64,000 bases of DNA from Limnoperna fortunei (taxonomy: Eukaryota; Mollusca; Bivalvia; Mytilida; Modiolidae): positions 96,576,805-96,640,804 of the forward strand of contig OX104111.1 of NCBI GenBank assembly GCA_944474755.1, written 5' to 3'. Under the pieces are notes generated by a model. It ran no database searches, was not told where the DNA came from, and saw only the letters and a list, made by a program, of their open reading frames with translations. Positions 43,790-56,266 of the stretch are shown one piece after another (position 1 is the first letter of the stretch; the number at the start of each line of letters is the position of its first letter). A program made the position numbers and the translations under genes.

Positions 43790-46110
43790 AAAACTAGACA
43801 CTGGTTCTCAGATTCATGTAAAGATCTCAGGAACACAGAAAAAATTATGAAAAACTTGTAAATAAATTTCCAGGAAAAGATTAATATAGGAAAAATTCTA
43901 TTCATTTAGATCAAAATACAGACATCTTTGCAAATTTAAAGAAAAGTCATATAAAAACCAAATTTGTTCTGAATTAAGTAACAACTGTGCTAAGACCCAA
44001 ATGTATTTTGGCACATGATAAATAAACTTGAAAGGTAATCAGCTGGTCAAATTGAAGACACTGATATTCCAAAGGAAGAATTCATATCATTTTACAAAAA
44101 ACTAAATAAAGCTGACACTGCATATAGTAATAAACAACAAAATATCACTCGGGAATTTGAGACCCTAAAATCAAATATTAACTTCTCAGTCTCAGGTGAG
44201 TCGAACAATGAAATCACCTGAGAGGAGATGATAAAAACAATTAAATTACTTAAAAATGGTAAAAGTGCATCATCAGACCTCATCTCTAATGAAATGCTGA
44301 AGAATAGCACCACAGCATTAATTAAACCACTCTGTAAACTTTTTATTTTTTTCACATGGTATCTTCCCTAAATCTTGGAATGAAAACTATTTAGTTTTAT
44401 TACATAAAAACGTAATAGATTTGACCCTAATATTTATAAGGGAATATCTATCAGCTCAAACAGGAAAATTATTTAATAAGATTATATACAATCGACTTCT
44501 GGAATTTATGAATAATCACTTTCTAATAAGTAAGAACCAAATAGGATTTAAAGAGTACAGGACTTCTGATCACATTTTTACTCTAAAAACTATCACAGAT
44601 AACTATAAAATGAAAAATCAAAGTGTTTTCAGCCTTCACTGACCTAAGAAAAGCCTTTGACACAGTGTGGAGAATTGGTTTTTATTTATAAACTGCTAAA
44701 ACATAACACTCCTAATGAAATATTTAAAATTATACACTCCATGCATGTATACTGATACTATGTAAAATTTAAATTTTCAAATGATCTAAGTGAGCCATTT
44801 ATATCTGAAAGAGGTGTTAAACAAGGTGATGTTTGGAGTCCTCTTCTCCTTAACTTTTTTATAGATGATATAACAAAAAAAACTGGAAAACAACATTTAT
44901 TACCCAGTGGTCTTGGGTGGTATTAGAGTAAGCATTCTTCTTTATGCTGATGATATTGTACTAATATCTCAGAGTAAGGAAGGTTTGCAAAACTGTCTCA
45001 TTGCCATGCAGGAATACTGTTCAATATGGCATTTACATGTAAATACTGATAAATCCAAAGTAGTAGTATTTAATTTGAATGGTAAAACCTTTTTAAACCA
45101 ATTAAAATATAATAATTTATATATCTGGAAACAGTATCTCAGTACTGTTATATAGGCATTTTAATAAAATGTAATAGCAACTTTAATCTAGCTATTAACA
45201 CATTGATGGAAAAAGCCAAAGAGCATATTTTGAAAATTAAAAAGCTAATTGGATTAAATAACCCTTGCAAATTATTAGAAAAACTCTTTGATACACTAAT
45301 TTTACCCATTATCACATACTGCAGTTAAATATGGGGTATTTTCTCCAACTTGAAAGATACTGAACCATTTGAAAAATTACATCTTAATTTATAAAAGAAA
45401 TTCTAGGTGTACATTGCAAAGCTACTAATGATGCATGTCGAGCTGAACTATGTCGACTTCCCTTAAAAAGTAAAATTCTGTACTCAAGCATCAAATATCT
45501 AGAATATATTATAGACTCAGACAATTCTTTAGTAAAAACTAATTTTGAAAATTCTGTTCACTCAACCAATTGGTTTATCAAACTGAAAACAGTATTAAAT
45601 AATTTAGGTTTTTCCTTTCTAAATCATGATTTAAGCTCACTTAAACAATACTTAAATCAAATAAAAATTAGATTAAATGATCAAAATCTCCAATATCAAA
45701 ATACACTTATAGACACATCTCCAAAACTAGAATTTTTTCAAAATTTTTGTTTTTAAATAGGATGCAGACCTCGCTATTTAGATATCTTAAAGAAAGCTAA
45801 AAACAGGGCTGCTCTTTGTAAAATTCGTTTCAGTGCTCAAAATCTAATGATAGGAAAGTGAAGATACCAAAAACTAAATAGAAAAGATGGAAACTGTCTA
45901 GTTTGCAATGCAGGAGAAATTGGAAATGAAGAACACTTTCTGTTGCATTGCAAACATTATAAGCTGATAAGAAGTACATTTCTTAAGAAAATCTAAAGTT
46001 TAATCCCAAATCTTTTAACAAATCCCTATTATGCTTTTTGTTGAATAGGAAATCTGAATTTTGTCTAAAACTTACTGCTCATTTATTTTAGAATGCTTTG
46101 AATTAAGAAG
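43790..46110 (+). pseudogene. LINE reverse transcriptase (ORF2) pseudogene
   Basis: Across several frames and stops the sequence reads the linker FSDSCKDLRN, then LLKNGKSASSDLISNEMLK, LFNKIIYNRLLEFMNNHFLI, NQIGFKEYRTSDHIFTLKTI, the catalytic-domain block DLRKAFDTVW, GVKQGDVWSPLLLNFFIDDI, and the palm motif LLYADDIVLISQS. A C-terminal region with a CLVCNAGEIGNEEHFLLHC knuckle follows. The order matches a non-LTR retrotransposon ORF2 without its endonuclease. Many stops and shifts show it is dead. AT content is higher than in the minus-strand LINE at 41 kb, and the sequences differ, so it is another, older family. Confidence 0.88.
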
Positions 46111-46119
46111 AAGTTGTAT

Positions 46120-46890
46120 CATATAAAACGTAATTTTAATTGGTTATATCATCTGTATACTATATAACATAATATAATAATAAATACAATTAATGTAAAG
46201 AATTGTATTACATTTGTATAACACACTTTGTATTCATCCTTTAAATTGTTGTGCCTTAACATGAACTGTACCATGAGTTTGTGCTAGTAAATATTTGTAT
46301 TTGTATTTTGTCCACATTTTCTTTTAAAATATAATATTGTTCTGTATTCACAGGAATGAATACACCTTAATTTTCTGTAACCATTTATGTTAATAAAGGC
46401 ACCAGTCATACCGGACCCACCTTAACTAAGACTGGTTATAAAATTTATCGAACTACCGGCATCAGTTTCATTTTACATTTTTTTTATGGTAACCGTTGTT
46501 TTTGCAACAATATGATATGGCCAGTTAAAATAAATGAATTACTTGCATCTCCGGCAATTTTTATTATCAAAATAATTTAACATCTTATTTCTTGGGACAC
46601 GCCAGCTGGGCGTCCATAGTTCTGCGTTTTAGAGGCCCAGACTTGATCCAACACGCAGCGGGCACCGGACTACATGTTTAATTCAGAGACTAATTTCACA
46701 TTGGTATGGCAACACATTCCGCCATGGGAATAATTGTCGACTGAAGATATAAAATCTCTTGGAATGCAGAAATCCAATGTTTTTTTCAAAAATTATATTA
46801 GAATCCCTTCATGTAACTAAATTTTAACTGTTTACACATAATTTACACTTTATATCTTTATAAATGTTTGTTGCTTTTAATTCTAGTATA
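46120..46890. other. No gene recognised
   Basis: LINE 3' flank and AT-rich sequence. It includes one GC-rich patch near 46600-46670. Confidence 0.35.
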
Positions 46891-46929
46891 TACATGCATA
46901 TTAGCAAAACGCTACAGATTCCGAATGCT

Positions 46930-47070
46930 ATACAAGTATGGCAGGCCAAACATCTTGTAATATATTTTGCTAAATCGTTAATGAAATTGGTACTTCGCTT
47001 CCTTTTCTCGAATATTTTCAGGTATTGGGTCAGCTTGGAGCTTGTGAATTGAGGAGCCTTGCAAGGAAAC
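46930..47070 (+). repeat. About 130-bp duplicated segment (partner 49060-49190)
   Basis: ATGAAATTGGTACTTCGCTT, CGAATATTTTCAGGTATTGG and CAGCTTGGAGCTTG are shared with 49095-49190. Open frames on both strands are shadows. Confidence 0.75.
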
Positions 47071-47133
47071 ACAAGTTCTGCCTTGTTTGCTTATACATCA
47101 TAAGGAATACATTAACTCAATGATTATATTGGA

Positions 47134-47816
47134 ACCTTTATTAAATTGGAAGACCCTCCAAAAATTTATTATGATAAATATTGGGCGGAAAGATCTTGGT
47201 AATGTATTGGTTAGAATGCAGTTATTATTCTCTGGTCGCTGGAAATTTTTAAATAATTTGACAAATTGTGTTCGTGTTATTTACCAAACAATGTTACATA
47301 AACAAATATTTAGACAAATCTACATGCTGCAATTATTTAGTTTACTATGACATATACATACTAAAAATTCGTATTAAATTGGAAGACCCTCTAAAAATTT
47401 ATTATGATAAATATTGGGCGGAAAGATCTTGGTAATGTATTGGTTAGAATGCAATTCTGGATGTTATTATTCTCTGGTCGCTGGAAATTTTTAAATAATT
47501 TGACAAATTGTGTTCGTGTTATTTACCAAAAAATGTTACATAAACAAATATTTAGACAAATCTACATGCTGCAATTATTTAGTTTACTATGACATATACA
47601 TACTAAAAATTCGTATTAAATTGGAAGACCCTCCAAAAATTTATTTTGATAAATATTGGGCGGAATGATCTTGGTAATGTATTGGTTAGAATGCAATTCT
47701 GTATGTTATTATGCTCTGGTCGCTGGAAATTTTTACATAAACAAATATTTAGACAAATCTACATGCTGCAATTATTTAGTTTACTATGACATATGCATAC
47801 TAAAAATTCGTAATTG
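47134..47816 (+). repeat. About 242-bp tandem triplication
   Basis: Three units begin TTAAATTGGAAGACCCTC at about 47134, 47377 and 47618. They share AAATATTGGGCGGAA(A/T)GATC and TACATGCTGCAATTATTTAG. The third lacks about 50 bases. Similar 60-codon frames recur because of the repeat. Confidence 0.9.
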
Positions 47817-47861
47817 TATATCTGTTCTGCAAATATTTAGTTAAATTTATATACTAGAGAA

Positions 47862-48031
47862 AGTTTTCCCACCGTAGGTCGGGATGTTCTCCGGCCTTCT
47901 CCCCCAATAAAAAACTGAACGCCATTATATAGTTGAAAAATTGCTGTAAGTGGCGTTCAACAACATTCAAACCAACAACATAAGTATACTAGAAGTTATG
48001 TTGTTGGTTTGAATGTTGTTGAACGCCACTT
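47862..48031. mobile_element. SINE tail ending in a 35-bp hairpin
   Basis: The SINE body (CCGTAGGTCGGGATGTTCTC, AAAAAACTGAACGCCATTAT) runs into GTGGCGTTCAACAACATTCA. This is inverted at 47996-48031 after a 13-base loop, so the SINE 3' end is mirrored. Confidence 0.75.
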
Positions 48032-49572
48032 ATCTCAGAGAATGCTGAATAAAAACAAAGATCTAGATTGGCAGTATTTGGCCACAGCTTTATTATACAA
48101 GTACAATAATAAATATATAAATAAATAAATAAATAGATAAATAAATAAATATAGGCCTATATATTTGAAATATAAGATAAGATTAAAGTTCAAGTCTATA
48201 TATTGGTCGCCGCAACTTGATGGCAGACCATAAATGAATTAGCAACTGATATATATGGGGAAACAGAGGTTACTCCAGAATTTAGATATTTGCTAGTTGA
48301 CAGTTAATAAAAAGGGGGGCCAGTGCAGTGAAAAATCTGCCAAATTGACTGAAATGACAGATGCTCGTCATGTGTCGTTTCAGGCAACCGCCACAGAATG
48401 GGGGGTTTGAACTGCACAGCTGTGCCAATACTGTTAAATATATATCTATAGCTAATATATAACTGATTTATAACTAATATATAATATAATGTATTTCTAG
48501 TATATATATGGCATATTTATATATATGAATAACAAATTGAAATAGCACTGTTATATTCAATATAATATATATTTCTAGTTTATATATGGCATATCTACAT
48601 CAATATAAATGTGAATAACAAATTGAAATAGCACATGAATGTCTGTGCTTGAATGTATATACAAATTCAGAAGTATACTAGAAGTATTTATCTATTTATT
48701 TATTTATTTATATATTTATTATTGTACTTGTATAATAAAGCTGTGGCCAAATACTGCCAATCTAGATCTTTGTTTTTATTCAGCATTCTCTGAGATAAGT
48801 GAATTTAATGTATTCAGCATTAAATTCCTTTATCGAAGGAAGACTGACTAGTATAGTTGTTGGCTGTTGTTGCTTTCGCTCAAGTATTCCTTAAACACAT
48901 GATTGGTGATTGGTTAAACCTGTCTTAAAATAGAAAAACCAAATCGAGGTTCGGTCTTTTTGAAAATCGTCTGCAAGGAGGTGACAGGAAAAATGTCGGT
49001 TTGGCAATCTAAATTGTTTAAACCCTCCCACCCACCTCCATTACATAACACGCACAACGTTAATACATTTTGTAATACATTTTGCTAATCATCTTGTTAA
49101 TGAAATTGGTACTTCGCTTCCTTTTCTTGAATATTTTCAGGTATTGGGACAGCTTGGAGCTTGAGGATTGAGGAGCCGTGCAAGGAAAAAGCACAGTCTT
49201 GTTATCGCCGTGGAGTGTGAGAAGCGTGCAAATGGTGGTTTCGGACAATAAGGCAGAATTTTCACTGCACTGGCCCCCCTTTTTATTAACTGTCAACTAG
49301 CAAATATCTAAATTCTGGAGTAACCTCTGTTTCCCAGGGTTGCTCATCACCCATATATATCAGATGCTAATTCATTTATGGTCTGCCATCAAGTTGCGGC
49401 GACCAATATATAGACTTGAACTTTAATCTTATCTTATATTTCAAATATATATATTTATTTATTTATCTATTTATTTATTTATTTATATATTTATTATTGT
49501 ACTTGTATAATAAAGCTGTGGCCAAATACTGCCAATCTAGATCTTTGTTTTTATTCAGCATTCTCTGAGATA
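48031..49572. mobile_element. Inverted-repeat structure with about 310-bp arms
   Basis: 48031-48335 is the inverse of 49255-49572 (TATCTCAGAGAATGCTGAAT to GGCCAGTGCAGTGAAAA). A third partial copy of the right arm end is at 48686-48798. Arms contain (AAAT)n. The 222-bp duplicate 48799-49020 and the 130-bp duplicate lie between the arms, so this is a compound or foldback element. Confidence 0.85.
48799..49020 (+). repeat. 222-bp duplicated segment, copy 2
   Basis: Partner of 42576-42797; same orientation. Confidence 0.9.
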
Positions 49573-49599
49573 AATTGGTCTTAATAGGACTTTCAGTTA

Positions 49600-50235
49600 T
49601 TTATAATGCTCACACCACAATACTTGGCGTTACTTCCGAACACCATTATAACAGTTCCTCTATAAATTCCATTGGTCACGTTACGTTTTTCTTTGTTATC
49701 GTGACGTAACATGAAAGTCATACGGTTGTCAGTTTTAAATAGAGCGATGTAGGTATTGCAAAAAAATGTATGAATTTTTTGTTGTTATTTTTAAATAGAA
49801 CCTTTATTTTTTATCGATGTCAAATTTATTTTTTAAGTCTACCTTTAAAATTAATTGTACACCGTATTACCTGATACATCAAAACCCATCTGTTCTCAAT
49901 TAAATATCAAAAGAAAATGATACATCGGAACCCACTGGATTTATATACAACGGGTGTTGATGTATCATTTTCTTTTGTTATTTAAATGAGAATAGATGGG
50001 TTTTGACCGTATCGTTGGGTTTTGATGTATCATGTAATACGGTATGTTTTAGTGCTCGTCTGCATTCACTTTGTGACCGTTTTTGACGATATCAACTTCT
50101 GGACGAAAAAAAAAAACATCAGCATTAAGCAGATTTTGATCACGTGATTTGATTTTTATCACAGGACACATAATTGTACAGCTCGCATCTCTTCGCGGGG
50201 AGCTGCGCTGCCTGCTGCGAGCTCTTGATGCTGGC
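49600..50235 (+). repeat. Dispersed repeat G, copy 3, with a MITE inside
   Basis: Aligns with the reverse complement of 1390-1820 from GCGTTACTTCCGAACACC through CGATATCAACTTCTGGACG to the GCTCGCA-rich end. It is interrupted at 49861-50043 by sequence absent from copy 1. Confidence 0.8.
49861..50043. mobile_element. 183-bp palindromic MITE
   Basis: The left end ACCGTATTACCTGATACATC AAAACCC is inverted at the right end, which reads GGGTTTTGATGTATCATGTA and ends ATACGGT. Inner arms AAAGAAAATGATACATC / GATGTATCATTTTCTTT also pair. The empty site is seen in copy 1 of repeat G. Confidence 0.9.
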
Positions 50236-50239
50236 TGAT

Positions 50240-50650
50240 TTGTTTTATTCTGTGACTGAAATTCAGTATCACAACATTAAAATTTCTGATTTTACGCTTG
50301 AACAGAAAACAGATTGACCTTTGCAGAAAAGGCCACTCGTGTCTATTAACTGTCCAAAAAATATTAGCATGGCAATAGGTATGGCTGCTAATTTTGCATG
50401 TGTCTTTTCATAAGGATTTGTAAAAAAATTAATGTCCTATAAATGCAAAATACTTTGATGCAAAGGACTTGCGCCAGTCGTGTTTTCTGTTTAAAAAACG
50501 TCATATGTGTTTTTGATAAATCAATAACATTTTAATATCTTTCCCGACATCGATCGATCATGGACTGTCTTTTGAAAGGTAACTCAAATTCAGAGAGGTA
50601 CAAAGACACACTGTTGGCACACATGCATGTTTGATTCATTTTACCAATAA
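50240..50650. other. No gene recognised
   Basis: AT-rich sequence between repeat G and the SINE cluster. Confidence 0.35.
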
Positions 50651-50654
50651 CTAT

Positions 50655-51710
50655 TGTGGCAGAGTAGTTTTTTCTATTGATCACGTGATCTGTCACAGTT
50701 GTTGCGGGTTCGAATCTCACTGCGACAGGGTGCGCTCGACTCTAATCTTAATTGATTGTTTTTGTTTGTTTGATGTTTAACGCCACTTTCAGCAATTTTG
50801 CAGCTATTTCATGACGTCCAGTTTTTATTAAGGTAGGAAGCCGGAGTACCCGGATAAAATCCCCGACCTGCGGCAGGAAAACTGGCAATCCTTGTCAATT
50901 AAGATTGGAGTCGAGTACACCCCTACCCGGAGTAAGCCTCGAACCAGCAATCTAAGTGTTGACAGACCACGTGATCAATAATTAGACAAACTACCTTAAA
51001 AACTCGGCTAATTAAAAAAATCTAAATTGACACGGATTGCCAGTTTTCCCACCGAAGGTCGGGGTTTTCCCAGGTACTCCGACTCCCTCCCCCACCCTAA
51101 AAAACAAAACTTGAAAACTTGACACTATCATATAGCTGAAAAATTGCTGAAAGTTGCGTCGTTAAACACCATGCAAACAAACAATAAATCGATCATTGAC
51201 TGTTTTAAAAGGTAACACAAATTAAGAGAGGTATTTCGACACTGTTGACACATGTTTAGCGTCATTTTACCAAAAACTTATGGCCGAGTGGTTAAGGTCA
51301 CGAAGTCTGTCAACACTATGGTTGCAGTTTGTCAACACTAAGGTTGCGAGTTCAATTCTTACTGCAGGCAGGCTGCGCTCGACTTCAGTCTTATTTTACA
51401 CAGATTTTCAGTTTTCCTACTGAAGGTCGGGGGTTTGCTCTGGGTAATCCGGCTTCCTTCTCCAATAAAACTAGATGCCATGATATAACTGAAAAATTGT
51501 TGAAAGTGATGTTAAACGCCATTCAAACAAACGAATCGAGTCTCAAAGCGGAAAGGGTGTGCTCGACTTCAATCTTAATTGACAATGATTGGTAGTTTTC
51601 CTACCGAAGGTTGGAAGTTTTCCAATAAAAACTGGACGTCACGATAAAGCTGAACAATTGAAAACAATGGTGTAATACGGCATTTAAGAAAACAAACAAA
51701 CAATACGTTT
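50655..51710. mobile_element. Cluster of tRNA-derived SINE copies in both orientations
   Basis: Copies of the 56267 SINE: 5' part at 50655-50753 (+), nearly full at 50756-50999 (-), tail at 51025-51185 (+), nearly full at 51279-51530 (+, with TGGCCGAGTGGTTAAGGTCA and GGTTGCGAGTTCAATTC), tail at 51560-51710 (+). The opposed first two copies share their middle part and form an imperfect inverted pair. The cluster ends about 200 bases before GST first exon copy 2. Confidence 0.8.
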
Positions 51711-51830
51711 CTGTATATTTTGGTATATATTATTTTGTTTGCTTATACTTTTGGTTATTAGCATTTGATACGCTCTTTAATTAAATTAAGAAACATTATG
51801 TAATTCTTTTTGTTTATTGTTAAGGTCATT

Positions 51831-51847
51831 AACTAGAGCGTTTCATT
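51831..51847 (+). promoter_or_regulatory. Shared upstream motif of GST first exon copy 2
   Basis: The sequence AACTAGAGCGTTTCATT starts 95 bases before the ATG at 51926. Nearly the same 17 bases occur at the matching place before the third copy and not before the first. It may be a core promoter element or a transcription-factor site; no factor is proposed. Confidence 0.45.
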
Positions 51848-51925
51848 CGGACAATAACAAAGGTCTGACATGCAAAGAGCCGTTTAAATCGTCACACGTT
51901 TGTCGCAGGACATACACGGACTATC

Positions 51926-52058
51926 ATGCCTTCGTACAAACTGCAGTATTTTAACTTTAGAGGAAGCGCAGAGTTATCTCGTCTTTTGTTTACTGTTGCT
52001 GGTAAAGACTTTGATGATGATAGATTGAAGGATGGCGCTTGGGCGGCAGCGAAACCAA
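51926..52058 (+). CDS. Sigma GST first exon, second copy (no downstream exons seen)
   Basis: Reads MPSYKLQYFNFRGSAELSRL and continues to AAAKP. It has exactly the 133-nt length and phase of exon 1 at 15093 and a GTAAGT donor at 52059. Catalytic Tyr8, Trp39 and Lys43 are kept. The usual Arg14 (GRAE) is Ser (GSAE), and YFNFRG is nearer to the YFNxRG of vertebrate prostaglandin D synthase-type sigma GSTs. No exon 2-5 equivalent is visible before the next first exon at 57817. It could be an alternative first exon, the start of a gene whose other exons lie beyond the window, or a partial duplicate. Confidence 0.8.
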
Positions 52059-52059
52059 G

Positions 52060-54650
52060 TAAGTTTTCCCCTATATTTAAGTTTTTTGACAACTACATCA
52101 AAATATACATTTAAATTATCATTATAATAAATATAATAAAAACAGAATTTAAAAAATCTGCATCATGATACAGACGCGAGAGGATCAATCTCTACTTATT
52201 ATGTAAGGGGCTCGATGTATTTGAAATGTTTTATTTTTCATATATTTGACAATAATTTGAAGATGATTGAATCTATATTGGTAAAAGTGGTACAACTGTA
52301 AAACTGTTTTATACAATGCTTTGCCATCATTTGGTGGCACGGAATGTAAAGAAATGAGCAGTGGAACAATTGACTGAGAATTCTAACTATACTGAGCGAC
52401 ATGGAAATGATACATGTAATTATGTGTCATGAATATGCACTACTTGGATGTTAACTCCAGGTCAGGTGTTTTGAATCGCCAAAGATAAGTTAAAACATAT
52501 ACATTCATGTGAACAAAACTCACTAATGAATGGAGATTGACGACAAAATATTGAATAGTATAGTTGAATAATTTAATTTGACCAGTGAGGTACCTGGATT
52601 GAGAATATATTTATTTATACAAAATATAAATAAATAATCTGAAAAGAAAAATATTTTCTCAGTTTAAAGTTGGGGTATTATGCGCAATGCGACAATTCAA
52701 TATTATAGTATTATAAATTGGGTATTGTCATATAAAGCCTAAAATATATTTACTTGTCCTTTCTCCGCCCGACCAAGGGCATTAGGTTGTCGGAGTAGGA
52801 CGTTACAAACTCCCCAGGTCAAGACTTGTATAAATAATATTAACATGATAATTACTCTTAATTAGTAAACATGACAACTCAATGCGTCATGCACCTACAG
52901 CATCGCATAACAAATTGATACATAAACTCTGCTGTGAAAAATGCAGTCCGTCACAGTTGGGGTGCACTTCTATAAAACACATTAACATAACAGTTTTTAG
53001 ATGAAAGAATTAAGTCCATCAAAGATATAAGTATGATTACATTTAAATATCGTGTATTGATGGTCAAAGTAGGGGGTTTCAAACAATCAAACATATATGC
53101 TGCAGTGTAAAAAGGGGCATTACGTGCGTACAGCTCTAAAGCAAAATTAAAACGCCCTCTGGGCGTCATGAATACTTATGTCTGTTACTGGTGTTAATAT
53201 AACTGAACTCGATCTCTGTCACGTCTGATTACGTATTCATCTATAATAGTTACACCAACACTCAAACAGGCGTTAATCCACACAAAAACCTAAGCCAAAG
53301 AATTTAAATATAACTGTAAAAGACAGTATTATGTAATATCAGTCTTTTTTACATTTCAGTTGCCACAGTTTTATATAATATACTCTTTTAAAATATTTTA
53401 GACAAGCCAGATAGTTTATGTGGACGACTGTCACAAAATATGTTATACGTAAGGGATTAAAAGTCAAATGAAATCTAAACAATAAACAAATTTCGACCTT
53501 TCAACCTTGTTAGCTGTACCGTAACGCCGTTTTGATTGTAACATAAATGAAAACAACCAAAATAACATTTTGAAAGTCAGGAACGAAGAACAGATCAAAT
53601 ATATGATATATTTAGATAGCTTTTAATGTTTCAGACACCTATAAAAAGCCGGAAACAATTACCGTATGAATTCACACAATTTTAAAGTGAATTATCCGAT
53701 AATATTTGAGTCATTTTATTTATCAAATCCATTGTGAAAACTGATTTATAATATATTTTACGCTTTTATTGGTTAATTAATTCTCGTCAACGTAAATTTC
53801 ATTATCCCTTATTTTTTCTTATTCTAATGTATTCATTTTACGATACGGTAGTCGAAGTTAGCTAGACAGATTAAAAAGTGAAGTGTTGAAACAATTCCGT
53901 ATTATTTTTTTAAGAACCTTTTCAACAACTCGAACAGCTAAACGACAGTAACGGGTGTCCTGCTAAACTACATATTTTCATTTCAAGCACAGAGCACAAC
54001 ACACACAAATCTCATACCGTGACAAAAAATTAACCAGTTTTGTAAGAGGCTTTCCTTTTTTAAAAATTAAACTGCATTTAACTCAAAATAACCATTGTAA
54101 TGAAATTGCAAAAATATACTGTGGCTTTAAACTGAGTTGTCTCTCTTTGGACTGGAAAATTCAACTGCGGACATTAGTCAAAGGTACTTTGGGATATCTG
54201 GATAATCTTTAATTTGACGATTACACATAAATCCAATTGAACTTGGACTTTTACATTGCGATCTGCTTCATACCTTGATCTCGCCATCGACGACATTGGA
54301 CTTTTACAGTCGAATTCGTATCTTACTCTCGTTTACGGTTATGGTCATTTTTGATTGTTCGATAGGTCTTAGTTAAAAGTTCCCAGATCCGTAGATACTT
54401 TCATGCCTCAGACAATAAACTTAGCCTGTATCTGAATAGTTCGAATTTCGGTGATGAAAATAGCTTGAGCGGTGTATCGCTTAAACGGAAAGTAATTTGG
54501 TTGAAATACATGTATTTTATTATAGATGAATCATTTTTTAATACATACAAGATCTTTTAACAGTGCACTTCGCTTATTTGTTCACATTGCCGAATAAATC
54601 GCCGAAATTCGAGTGTGGACGAATTGCGAGTAGGCGGGCATACATAAACG
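52060..54650 (+). other. Region after GST first exon copy 2, no further exon found
   Basis: I looked for equivalents of GST exons 2-5 (YGQLPVL, QSGAI, LTVADI) after plausible acceptors and found none. The sequence is AT-rich and unassigned. Confidence 0.45.
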
Positions 54651-54657
54651 TAACTGC

Positions 54658-54715
54658 AATAATGTAGCTCCTTTTTTTTCTTTTTTTATGGACGGAAAAA
54701 AAGGAGCTACATTAT
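54658..54715. repeat. Short hairpin
   Basis: ATAATGTAGCTCCTTTTTTT pairs with AAAAAAAGGAGCTACATTAT around a TATGGACGG loop. Confidence 0.75.
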
Positions 54716-54926
54716 TGTAGCTAACATAAACGATGCTTGAAAATGTGTGTTACTATTAATTTCAGTGAAATGAAGCATATTTTTAAAACTATCTTCTATT
54801 TTTTCTGTCACAACAAATCAACGAGATGAACAAGATCCATTGATTTGCCACAAACAAATTCTTCGAACAATAACACCTTTGGTTTTTTTCCGGTATATAT
54901 ACTAGGATATAGTATAAAAGAAAGAA

Positions 54927-55041
<115 letters not shown>

Positions 55042-55049
55042 AGTAAAAT

Positions 55050-56250
55050 TTCTTAATTTGTGCATTTTGGCATATACCATTGATTATGTCAATATGTCAA
55101 AATTGTTCACTATTTGTATCTTTTGTATCTTATATAAGTTTTCACACTGATGGAAAACAAAAGCGGCATGCATCGATCCACATTAACTTTATGTTTATGA
55201 TATATATCTCTGCACAAAGTTTAGATCCAGGGGTCTGGCCTATTTAATAATAAGTTACCAAACTCCATCTTAAGATAATAAATGACAAGATCAGTGCTCC
55301 TGGCTTTCCTTTTGCTCTGCCATCACGCCGATCAACCGACTTATTGATATGGATGCACGGACGGACAGACAACAATATGTCGACCTTCTTTTGTCTCTTT
55401 TACCAAAAACCCAATATAAACGTCCTAAAAAAATGAAAAGTGGAATGTAACACAGATAAAGCTATCTTGCATATCCTAAACGTGTATTAGTATGGGATTT
55501 GCAGTGTCAAATAAATTTTGCTGAAAATATCAGCCTTAAAGGAGAAGAAAAGAAAAAAAGAAGATGAAGTAAATTACCTGACAAAAACAACATGTCTCCC
55601 ATTTATCTTCGTTTGGTATACATAATAAAATAAGAATTGCATACAAATACAAAGTATAGTTTGAAAGCTTTTCTGCATAGTTATTGTGTGTCGCAATTTG
55701 TTCATTGTATAATTTATGCACAGTTATCAAAATTAATTTCCCCATCCTCCTCTTCATGCTTTATATTGACAAGAAAATCAAAAATTTACATATATTATTA
55801 CGTTACGAACTCTTAAAGTGAATACTTATTCAATTGGTTAGCAGAATTTCATAGCTTATACAAAGTCATATTTCTTGTTTTAGTCGTATCATTGAACTGA
55901 TTTATATCGTATCGAACTTTCTCTGACTCTGCAATTAAAATAAAATTAATATTGTTAATGCATTATGTTAAAGATTCATTTTTGGCACCAAACGAAAGCT
56001 AAAGAAATATTCTTTACATTTAAACGGCCGATTTGAAATAAAATTATATCATAAAAGGTCATTTTAGCGTTTTAATAACTATATCTACATTTTTTCGTTT
56101 ATTTTATAAGATAAGTTGGACAAAAATAAAAGCAAGAGCTTAAAGAACTGAATATATCTATTGCCAAATCTATGCAAAATCGTGTTTTAATATATTTTAT
56201 TCCCTACAATAAATTTAAAACATAAAAAAAAAATTGAAAAACTTACCTAC
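55050..56250. other. No gene recognised
   Basis: AT-rich. A minus-strand frame at 55536-55757 is hydrophobic and without family features. Confidence 0.4.
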
Positions 56251-56266
56251 GTTTTCATCGCTTCTA

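Noticed and set aside
47087..47844. Three similar 60-90 codon proteins
   Set aside because: They are the same frame of a 242-base tandem repeat, with no start context or splice support.
53629..53670. GST exon 2 after TTTCAG at 53633-53638 (starts ACACCTATA)
   Set aside because: The frame does not read the YGQLPVL loop and stops after about ten codons.
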